Assembly: GCF_000340215.1 (NCBI RefSeq)
Contig: NW_006921542.1
Location: 1,206,267-1,270,266 of the forward strand
Length of the DNA: 64,000 nucleotides
From: Pseudocercospora fijiensis CIRAD86
Taxonomy: Eukaryota; Ascomycota; Dothideomycetes; Mycosphaerellales; Mycosphaerellaceae
Direction of reading: 5' to 3'
The notes below the pieces were generated by a model that was not told where the DNA came from, ran no database searches, and worked only from the letters and a program-made list of their open reading frames with translations. Each line of letters opens with the position of its first letter. Position 1 is the first letter of the stretch. The position numbers and the translations under genes are program-made. Of the stretch, positions 55,601 through 64,000 are shown piece after piece.

Positions 55601-57150
55601 GGAGTTCGTAGGCCTTATAAACCCCTTCTATAGGAGCTCGTCGAGTAACTTTCGTAGGACTAGGAGCTCTTATTTTAATATACTATAAAGCGGTCCCTAG
55701 GGAAGCTATAGCTAGGACCTATCTAGTTTCTCGTAAAGTTCTATTCTTTAGTCGATACTAGGGCGGTAGGGCGCTAACTTATCGGCTTCTCTTTAATAAG
55801 ATAGCGTAGCTATATTACGGACCTCCGGGGCTAGTTTCTTCTTTAGTTTCTCGATCGTCGGATATTCCTTTATTTTTAGGGTATTCTTAATATCCTCGGC
55901 GATCGTCGCGGTAAGTACACTTCTTATAGCGTTAATTGTAGCGATATTTCCGTATTCGTCGACTTCCCAGCAATAGCGCCCTTTTCCAACCTAATACCGA
56001 GCCCTCCCGTAATAGTACTATCGCTTCTCGGGCGCGGTCCTAACTATACTATATACTTTCTATAGATTCCTAAAGATAGGTAGGAAGGCTAGTCCTAGTA
56101 CGGCGTAAGCGTATACTATCTATAGTAATCTATTAATCTATATCTAAAAGGCGACGACTCTAATAATTTTCGCGTCCTACACCATAAACGACGCTCCTCT
56201 TACCTTTCGGGATTTACGGCTAATATAGCTATACCCGAGGCCTTTAGCTAGGCCTACGTTACTTATAGAGTAGTACTAGTATTCTTCGTTAATAAGAGTA
56301 GAAGTTCCGACGCTTACTAGCGCTTAGCGGCCTACTTAAACTAATCGGTCGTCTCGAGGCTTGTTATAATTTACTCGACTTCCTCTACGTAGAGATAGTA
56401 ATCCTTAATCTTTAGTACGGTAGCGGTATAGGTCTTAGCCGCGTTCTAGAAGGTATTCTTCAGGTACCCAATCTTAGTATTATCGGTCTACCGGTCTCTA
56501 CCTCTACCTAATAGGAGATCGTCGAATTCTAGCGAGTAGTCGTACTAAGATTGTTCCTAGGAATACCTTAGGGCTTAGAGCTACTCTAGCGCTTTTACGG
56601 CTATATTAAAATCTATAAAGACGTCTTCGAGTTATTAGAAGAAAACTTCGCGATCCTTTCCTTTTATAGGGCTTCCTTTCTCCTAGAAGTAACGTATTCT
56701 AACGCGTTCTTTCGCCGGTAGGGTATCGTAGATAGTATCCTAGTAGTAATCCTTAGAGAGCTTTAGTTTTAGTCTAGTACGAACTCGATACGAGCTCCTT
56801 AGTCGTAGTAGATAGTCCTAGAACGACTTAATCTTACTATTCTATAATAGTAGCTTCTATTCGCGTAATACCGTTATATTTTAGCCGGTAGCCGAGAGAG
56901 TTTCTAGGAGTCCCTTTAGGATCTCGTTCGTAGACTAGTCTTCTATTAAGTTAGTATTGGTAGACCTAGCCTAACGAGATACTTTCGCGTATTAAAGCGC
57001 GGAGCGCGTAACTTGTAGCTCGGCTTCTATTGTTTATTACCTAGTATAGAGACTTACGAAGGCGCGGTAAATCTCTTCCCTAGATATCCCTAGTATAGTA
57101 AGAGTAGCATTCCCCTAGCTATCTTACTCGGGTTCCTAGTAAACCTCTAC
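55601..57150 (-). pseudogene. gag, protease remnant and RT N-terminus of copy B2, with internal deletion
   Basis: Homologous to 20,486-22,371 of B1. Gag covers about 57,150-56,313. At 56,312/56,313 the sequence jumps from gag into protease, skipping the zinc knuckle; this loss is not explained by RIP and would have disabled RNA packaging. RT N-terminus follows to 55,601. Confidence 0.75.
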
Positions 57151-57186
57151 GTTTTGTATAGTAAAGATCGAACCTAATATAACGGG

Positions 57187-57371
57187 TAAGTAACGCGTAC
57201 GTAGATACTAGATATAAGACTTAACAGATTCGATAAGGAGCTAAGTCTATCTACGTAAATCCGAATAGTTTTATATAGTACGCTAAGTACTAAGTTATAA
57301 GTAGTAGGATAGTATCGTATAGGCCGAATACCTAAGGCTAGTACCTTCTACCTAGGGCGTAGCCCTTTATA
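57187..57371 (-). repeat. 5' LTR of copy B2
   Basis: 185 bp; identical in layout to 51,141-51,318 apart from a 7-bp insertion (TTATAAG). Ends GCCCTTTATA. Confidence 0.85.
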
Positions 57372-58175
57372 CTAGGAGCTTTATAACGAAACGTTAGTAT
57401 AATCTTAGTATCCCTTCTATATAGGAAGTCGGTTAGGTAGCGTATTAGGCTAGTATATTCTTATCTATATCTCGGTAGGAGTATATCCTCTATTATAACG
57501 TCTTCGACGTCTACTTATACTTAAAGCTCGCTAGACCTAGGCCGCTTCCTACGAGTTAGATCTAACTTAATACTATTATACTTAGAGCGCTTATAGATTA
57601 GCGAAATCTGCTTATTTAGTATATCTTCCGCGCTAGGCTACGTCTAACTACTAGTATATCGGGGATGCTTATATTATATCTAATAGACTATCTCCTAAAA
57701 CGAGATTCGAATTCAAACGACGTCCTTAAGCGTACGCGAAATTGCTATAGTAGTTACTAGGGATTTAAGGATTTCCTTACTTCCGTAGGGATAGTGTTTA
57801 CTAAATCATTTTATAGGCAGTTTTACCGTAGCTCTAAGTAGAATATTTGTTGTTCTTTCTAGTAAGAGTTATTATAGCGGTAGTCTAGTTAGACTAATTA
57901 CAAGCCTAAGCTTTAGTACTATTAGCGATATAATCCCGAGAAGCGTTATTAGCCGTCTCGTACCTCTATATAAGTTTCGTATATATAGTAGATAATAACG
58001 TTAGTTAGATATCTAGAGTATCCCTAGTTATAGGCCTAATAATACTATTTAGGAGATTTTAACTACCGACTAAGCGTAAATAAAGTATAGCGATATAAGA
58101 TACTTTAAATTATTCTATCTATACGACGAAGGTAAGAGTAAGATTTCTAGGAGATCGGCTTTTCGGATACTAGGT
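57372..58175. other. RIP-mutated sequence, nothing recognised
   Basis: TpA-rich with no long frame and no match to the retrotransposon families here. One GCGGTAGTCTAG word near 57,878 announces the iterated repeat that follows. Confidence 0.4.
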
Positions 58176-59440
58176 CGCTATTCTAGATAGGAGCCCTATA
58201 CTCTCTTTTACCTCTCGCTATCGGTAGTCTAGCTCCGATATTATAGAGTAACCTTTACGCTTTAATTATTCTCTTAGTAATATTCTAACTCCGATAGGAT
58301 AGACTTATAGATATTAATTACGAGTATACTAGTCTACTTTGCTATTAGTAATCTAGGTCTAACGAGACTTAGTCTAGAATAACGAAGATCCTATCTTATA
58401 CTTCTTTCTTGCTTCTTTATACCTCGAAATCCGATACTACTAGGAAAGTATAGAAATTACGTACTAGATTTCCTTACTATCGGTAATCTAGGTATAACGA
58501 GATTAAGTCTAAGTTAATAAGGAATCTTACGCTTCTTTCTTGCTCCTTAGTATCTCGAATCTAACTCCGATAGTAACGTATAGGTATTAGATTCGTAACG
58601 ACTATACTAGTCTACCTTACTATTAGTAGTCTTTTAACGAGACTAAGTCTAAGTTAATAACAAACCTTACGCTTCCTTCTTACCCCTTCGTATCCCGAAA
58701 GTAATTAAGATATATAAAGAATTTACTAGTATGCCCTACTATAGGTAGCCTAACACGTAAGATCTTATAAGTAACGCTTTTAGAGAAGAGTTCTAAGAGT
58801 TCGGAGCGATATCGAGAGATAGATATTAATCGATTAAGCGGAGATACTTTCGAAATAGATAAAGACGTATAAAGAATATACTAGTATACCTTACTAACGG
58901 TAGCTAGATATACGAGGGCAAATAATACTCTAGGAGAGGAGTACTTAGAAGTTATAGCGATATCGAGGGATAGATATTAATCGATAGAGAGTAGACGCTT
59001 TTAAAATCGATAAAGATATATAAATAATTTACTAGTATGCCCTAATATTAGTAGCTTATTAAGCGAGAGTAAGTAATACTCTTAGAGAGGAGTACCTAGA
59101 AGTCGTAGCGATATCTTAAGATAGATAGATATTAGTCGATTATATATAGATACTTTCGAAATGCCTATCGCGAGATCTATATAGGCTATAATTCGGACTA
59201 CCTTACTATCGGTAGTCTATTTATTACGAAGATAGCGATTTTAGTTTAGAAGCTATAGCGAATTTAAGTCTGCCTTGCTATCGGTAGTCTAATTAAGAAG
59301 ATAGATAGATCGGGAAGCTACGGCAAATTTCTATTCTACCTTGCTATCGGTAGTTTTAGACGTCTAATTAGAAGGAGGGTAGTAATATTAGTCGAGAAGC
59401 TACGACGAGTTTCGAATCTACCTTGCTATAGGTAGTCTAA
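58176..59440. repeat. iterated CTACCTTGCTATCGGTAGTCTAAT element, about ten degenerate copies
   Basis: A core CTACCTTGCTATCGGTAG, with ends that can pair (CTACC / GGTAG), recurs near 58,190, 58,340, 58,470, 58,612, 58,733, 58,890, 59,038, 59,200, 59,270, 59,335 and 59,425. Spacing is about 120-160 bp first and 60-90 bp later. In the middle part (58,730-59,160) three units of about 150 bp share AGCGATATCGAGRGATAGATATTAATCGAT. All RIP-mutated. Confidence 0.75.
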
Positions 59441-60207
59441 TCCGGTATATAGATAGGTCGAGAAGGTACTACTCGAGAAGGTACTACTCGAGAAGGTATC
59501 TACTATAGCTACATTTATTAGTAACGAGATAGGTTTAGTCCGAACGGAATATACGGCCGCCGAATAAATCGTAATTTATTAAGGAAGATAGGTAGGTTTG
59601 CTTAAACTTCTATAGTAAGGACGTACGCTTATATTTAATAACTTACGCCGACTAATTTCTTTCTATTAACTAAAGTCTTAAGAGAACGCAAGTCCTTAGG
59701 TTATATTAATATATTAAGGGTTTCTCGATATTATACGCTTATACTTAGTTAAGTCTACTCGGTCTAGATAGTTTTATTAATAGAAGCAAAGTCGTAAGCC
59801 CTAGTACTACGTTAAGGTACGAGTATATCGCTAGGGTAGCTTTAGCTAGTTTTCTATCTAGGATAGTTCTTAGTATATAGTTTACCTATAACCGAGCTCT
59901 ATCTACTTAGCGGAGGGAGAGTATTACTTATCCTAGTAATATAAGAGGCTAAGGACCGCGGCACGAGCTTACGTTAAAGCCTAATAAGCTTAACGATAGC
60001 GGTTATATAAATCGGCTAGCTACGGATTATAGGGAGTATAGACTAGGACGGTAGTACGATCCTACTACTCCTTCTTCTCTATAGTACGAAGGAACGTTAC
60101 GCGGGTAGCTCGAGGTCTCGACGCCCGATTTTAACGCCGTTAGCGCTACGAAGGGTACGGCGGAGTCTACTACTTATCTAGGCGAGACGATCTATTATCG
60201 CTATATT
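59441..60207. other. RIP-mutated spacer before copy A3
   Basis: Starts with three short direct repeats of TCGAGAAGGTACTAC (about 59,458-59,505). No gene or known element seen. Confidence 0.45.
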
Positions 60208-60403
60208 TGTTAGAGCTAAAGAGGTTACACGTAATTAGCATATAATTAGGCCGAGTGAAGCTAGGGTCTTAGTGCCTTAGGTAGGGCTTAGCGCTTAGCG
60301 TTAGGCCAACTCTCCTACCTTCCTCCCTCTCCTCCTAGATCCCTATCGAATACTACCTATACCTACTACTACCCTATCTACCTGCTAACATACCCTTCTT
60401 ATA
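60208..60403 (+). repeat. 5' LTR of copy A3
   Basis: 196 bp, starts TGTTAGAGCTAAAGAGG, the only family A LTR here with its TG start kept, and ends CTTCTTATA. Followed by TAGTATTCGATCTACCC as in A1 and A2. Confidence 0.92.
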
Positions 60404-60660
60404 TAGTATTCGATCTACCCTTTAAGGGCAGTAGCTAGATAGTCCTTATTTCAAGCTTTTAGCGGTATAGCTACGAACAAGACTAATCTAACTATATTGC
60501 GCCCGAAGAACGGGACCTATACGTACTATTCTATCGAAACAACCGTACCAATTATCAAGCAAGGCCTTCTATACGGCCTATTATACTAAGTTAAGCATAC
60601 TAAGCCGATATCTACTAATTCCGCTACATCCGTATCTTAGGGGCTAACAATACATTATTA

Positions 60661-61990
60661 GTGTCGCCCCTTACGATAGCTAGTTTATTACGAAACAACA
60701 ACCGTGCTACCGCTAGCAGCGCTAGCAACGACAACGCTAGTAGTACAGTGCCTGCCGAAGTGCCTCCTACTAAAGAGCCTGCCGGAGAGCCTATTAAAGA
60801 AGAACCTATAATTCTAGGTAATAATCTAGAATTGCCTATCGACGACATTCTTAATAATATTGTTAACCGTCGATATAGCTAACTAGCCTTTAGCCCCTAA
60901 CTAGTAGGGAGACTCTAAGAAGCCACCCAAAACAGGCTTACTGCCCTACGTTAAGAACAACAGCTAAAGGATAACCTCCTCGAAATTCGCCGCCTTTAGG
61001 AGGCCCTAACAACTAATACTAAGCCGATAGTAGGGCCTTCCTTACTATTAGTCCTAGTCTAGAAGAAGGATGCTAAACTCAAGGACTGTACCGTATTTAA
61101 TAGCTCTAGTCGAAAGCAATACAACGACTACATTCGTGACTGTAAGCTTAACTAACGAAATGTACTAAGGGCCCTACCAGACGACTATTCGCTAGTCGTC
61201 TATGCTATACAATACATTAATAGAGACCTAAAACGCACCTAGGATGACTATTTCGACTCCCTTACTAATTAGACCGCTGTTTAGTAGCAAGACTACAAGA
61301 CTATTATACTAGACACCCTTAGAAACCCTATACTAAGGCAACAACACGCTTAGGACCAATACCTTCGAGCTAAACAAAAGACTGATTAATCGGCTCGCTT
61401 ATTTAAGGCCTATTTAAAGACCCTTAAGGACGATTTGCTAGCTAAGACCGACTCTATCTAGATTTCCGAAATACGCCCTAAATTGCGATAGGAATTAGTC
61501 CTCGAATTGGACCGCCGCCGTATATTCGAATAGGCTAACCTAATACGCATTTAATTCATAGTCGAAGTAGAAACAGCCGAACGAGCTGTTTAGCTTTAGT
61601 AACGGCTAGAATCAAGGATCCGACCTGCTAGCAACCGTAGCAGCCGTAGCCGCGGAGGAAACCAAGGTTCCTACTAAGACAACAATGCTAACAATAGGAA
61701 TAGTAACGATCGTAGAAGAGGCCGTAGCCGGCGGCTATATAGAGGAGGCCGCGATAGGGGCCGTAGAAGGGGCTCGTATCCCTACAATACTAACCGCTCG
61801 ACTAACAATAGCAGCAATAATAGCTACGGCAACAATCTCCTAACCGGATTGAAGTGCTTTAACTATAACAGCACTAGTTATCTACTAGGCTAATGCGATA
61901 AACCTAAGGACTAGGCCCGAATCGACCGTACTACCGCTAAACACCGAAAGCACCTTTTAGCAGCTAACGCTACCCCTATAGGCCAACCTT
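60661..61990 (+). pseudogene. gag of copy A3
   Basis: The frame opens at 60,661 (SPLTIASLLRNNN) and is open to 60,880 through KEPAGEPIKEEPIILGNN. After the first stop it continues with EIRRLQEALT, KQYNDYIRDCKLN, LRNPILRQQHA and AKQKTD-SARLFKAYLKTL, a helical capsid-like part. An Arg/Gly/Asn-rich segment near 61,630-61,800 should bind nucleic acid. One zinc-knuckle-like segment near 61,853-61,895, LKCFNYNSTSYLLGQC, keeps its first and last Cys while the second Cys and the His have become Tyr. Confidence 0.78.
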
Positions 61991-62027
61991 TAAAAAAAGA
62001 GTAAGCGCCGTACCAACTATTAGCCTT

Positions 62028-62414
62028 ATGCGGCGTAAGACTATCGACATTGTGCTAGCTATTATACGTACCTGTCTCGTATCGGATACGTATAGGACTA
62101 ACTATAAGACTAAGGTTATACTAGATCTAGGAAATTCAGTTAGTGCCCTTATTAGCTATCGCCTAGCTAAGCAATTAGACCTTCGACAACTGCCTAGGAC
62201 TAACCTACTAACCCTTACTTGGTTTAATAACGCTCGGCACTTGACCTACGGAGCCTACTATATCTATATAGCCCTAAGAGACGACCTCGGCAATAAGCGC
62301 CTACTGAACTTTACTGCCTACGTAGTAGACATAGACAGCCTCCTATCTAAGATTATTATTAGCAACCCTGTTCTTAAGTACTATACTATAGTTATAGACT
62401 TAGGCAGTCAATAG
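62028..62414 (+). pseudogene. retropepsin-like protease of copy A3
   Basis: 128 codons open: KTIDIVLAIIRTCLV, then VILDLGNSVSALISYRLA (active-site loop, DLG for the usual DSG/DTG), LPRTNLLTLTWFNNARHLTY, and VVDIDSLLSKIIISNPVLKYY, which matches the strand before ILGxxWL. It processes the polyprotein in intact Ty3/gypsy elements. The open stretch starts in mid-polyprotein and has no ATG of its own. Confidence 0.78.
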
Positions 62415-62633
62415 TAGCGATTTAGAATCGCTAGGAAAGAGGACATTAAACACATCGATATTAGCGAGTGCCCTAACGATATTAGGGTTCTATTTATCGG
62501 TAACCTAATACCTGCCGCAGCTAATCTAATAGTCGACCTATTAGGCGATAACGATAAGCCTGTGCCCCCCGATAGCATAGACCCTAATTAGCTTGCTCGC
62601 ATACTAGAGCCTATTCGAGAAACCTATATTAAT

Positions 62634-63400
62634 GTGTTTAAATACTACTTAGCATCGACATTGCCTATGTTTAAAGAGACGGATTATAAGATTGATATTA
62701 TAGCGGGCAAGGAGGTCCCTTTTAGCCCCCTCTACAACCTTAGTAAACGAGAGCTTGCTATATTACGTAAGTACCTAGAGGAAAACCTAGCTAATAGTCG
62801 CATTCGGTATAGTAACAGCCCTGCTAGCGCCCCTATCCTGTTCGTACTAAAGAAGGATAGTAGCCTACGTCTATATATTAATTATCGTAGGCTCAACGCT
62901 GTTACTATTAAAGACCGCTGCCTACTTCCTCTTATTAATAAGACCCTCGATCGCCTTTCTAGTACTTACTACTATACTATATTAGACATTAAGGACGCCT
63001 ATTACCGCATCCGTATCCGTAAGGGCGATGAATAGAAGACAGCCTTTCGCACTCGTTATAGGCATTTCGAGTACTTAGTTATGCTATTCGGCTTAGCTAA
63101 TGCCCCTATAACGTTCTAGTCCTATATTAATCGGGCCCTTTCGGGCCTATTAGATTACCTTTGTATAGTTTACCTAGATAACATCCTAGTTTATATACAC
63201 TCTCCTAACATTGCGGAACACTAGGCTATAGTCCGTAAGGTACTCGATCGCCTAAGGGCCTATAGCTTGTACTACAAACCCTCTAAATGCACCTTTGCTG
63301 CTAAAGAGGTGTCCTTCCTTAGCTTCCTCGTATTAACCGAGGGTATTAAGGCTAATCCTAATCGGATTAAAACTATTACTAAATAGCCTATTCCTACGTC
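62634..63400 (+). pseudogene. reverse transcriptase of copy A3
   Basis: 133 codons open from 62,634, with LPMFKETDYKID, PFSPLYNLSKRELAIL, LFVLKKDSSLRLYINYRRLN, TILDIKDAYYRIRIRKGDE. After a stop (Trp in intact relatives) come RYRHFEYLVMLFGLANAPIT and the active site YLDN at 63,171-63,182, where the second catalytic Asp is Asn by a GATGAC to GATAAC change. Then CTFAAKEVSFLSFLVLTEGI and the linker to RNase H. Not functional. Confidence 0.87.
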
Positions 63401-64000
63401 AATTAAGGAGCTGCAGTCGTTCCTCGGTTTTGCTAACTTCTATCGCCGATTTATTAAGGGCTATTCGAGGCATGTAATACTACTAACTAAACTTACTAAA
63501 ACTAAGGCTAACCCGACTAGAGAGTTTAAATAGACTAACAAAGCGCGAGCCGCTTTTAACGGTTTAAAGCAGCGCTTTACTAAAGTCCCCTTGTTACACT
63601 ATTTCGTGCTAAATAAGCAGATCCGAATTGAGACTAACGCTTTACAGTTCGCTATATCGGCTATTATGTCCTAGCAATCAGATAGTAACTATTACTAGCA
63701 CCCGATTGCCTTCTTCTCGAGGAAGATAATCGATGCTAAGCGTCGCTACGAGACCTACGAGTAAGAGCTCTTAGCTATTATCGAGGCCTTTAAGCATTAG
63801 AGGCATTACCTCGATAGGGCCTAATATACGATACAGGTCTATACAGACTATAACAACCTCCGTAGCATTACTAAGGTTACTAGAGTTATAGGTCGATAGG
63901 CTAGATAGGCCGTCTACCTCGCTAGGTTTGATTTTAATATATTATATCGACTAGGCGTAAGCAACCCTACTAATAGCCTATCGAGGCGACCTAATTACGA
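63401..64000 (+). pseudogene. RNase H of copy A3, cut by the window edge
   Basis: Connection and RNase [68 protein letters not shown], then TDYNNLRSITKVTRVIGR and LDRLGVSNPTNSLSRRP-like sequence at the edge. Integrase should follow outside. Confidence 0.82.

Larger units (their letters stand above)
51141..57371 (-). mobile_element. chromovirus (Ty3/gypsy) copy B2
   Basis: Minus-strand element between LTRs at 51,141-51,318 (3') and 57,187-57,371 (5'), 6,231 bp. Gag, protease remnant, RT, RNase H and integrase with chromodomain match B1 closely, without nested insertions. A 492-bp deletion relative to B1 (equivalent to 21,240-21,731) joins positions 56,312 and 56,313 and removes the zinc knuckle and part of protease. 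No target duplication was found (ACAGA on the left, CTAGG on the right), so the two LTRs may come from different copies. Confidence 0.85.
60208..64000 (+). mobile_element. Ty3/gypsy LTR retrotransposon, family A copy A3, partial at window edge
   Basis: Plus-strand element cut by the right edge within RNase H. It is the best preserved family A copy: LTR, gag, protease, RT and RNase H are collinear, with longer open stretches than in A1 or A2, and the RT region deleted from A2 is present. Confidence 0.9.

Noticed and set aside
57187..57371. tRNA-like words (GGTTCGATC) beside the B LTR as a tRNA gene
   Set aside because: Only a T-arm-like word; no acceptor, D or anticodon arms could be folded around it.

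Overview
The window reads as a transposon-packed compartment of a filamentous ascomycete (Pezizomycotina) genome. Almost all of it carries the mark of repeat-induced point mutation (RIP): CpA and TpG are scarce, TpA is very common, CpG is kept, and reading frames are broken mainly by TAG and TAA. The DNA is therefore full of recognisable but dead retrotransposon genes. One stretch of about 4.4 kb (26,450-30,780) has normal composition and holds the only plausible intact host genes. I cannot name the species.

Left part (1-22,992) is a nest of Ty3/gypsy elements. A minus-strand chromovirus (copy B1) runs from about 3,129 to the assembly gap at 22,372. It is split by two plus-strand elements: C1 (4,237-11,868; 151-bp LTRs; target duplication GGACC) and A2 (13,964-20,480; 198-bp LTRs; target duplication AGTCT). 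Removing both rejoins B1 in the order integrase, RNase H, RT, protease, gag. Another family A copy (A1, minus strand) leaves the left edge, and a third (A3, plus strand) runs off the right edge from 60,208. Next to the gap two B-type LTRs face each other as a near-palindrome.

Middle part: a minus-strand Ty1/copia fragment (22,993-25,275), a 45-bp inverted repeat pair, a degenerate repetitive reading frame, then the clean island. The island has two divergent genes: a 215-residue protein with a basic C-terminus ending CLC (minus, 27,226-26,579), and a 300-residue protein with one intron (plus, 27,899-28,869). After them come a 42-bp minisatellite and a roughly 1-kb tandem array whose right end passes gradually into RIP-mutated copies of the same repeat.

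Right part (31,048-50,078) is one very large LTR retrotransposon (D1, minus strand, 344-bp LTRs, CTAG flanks), about 14.1 kb without a 4.9-kb Tad-type LINE that sits in it with a 15-bp target duplication. D1 has gag and protease, then pol, then a third long reading frame downstream of pol that I do not recognise. A CCTAGCTAGCTAGCTA motif with shared flanks occurs four times, before each of the three coding blocks and after the last. This layout is the most unusual thing in the window. Further right are an AT-rich minisatellite, a second chromovirus copy (B2, about 51,141-57,371), an iterated hairpin-like repeat (58,180-59,440) and A3.

No tRNA, rRNA or CRISPR array was seen. All element calls come from protein motifs, repeat comparison within the window and target duplications read by eye; no database search was possible.
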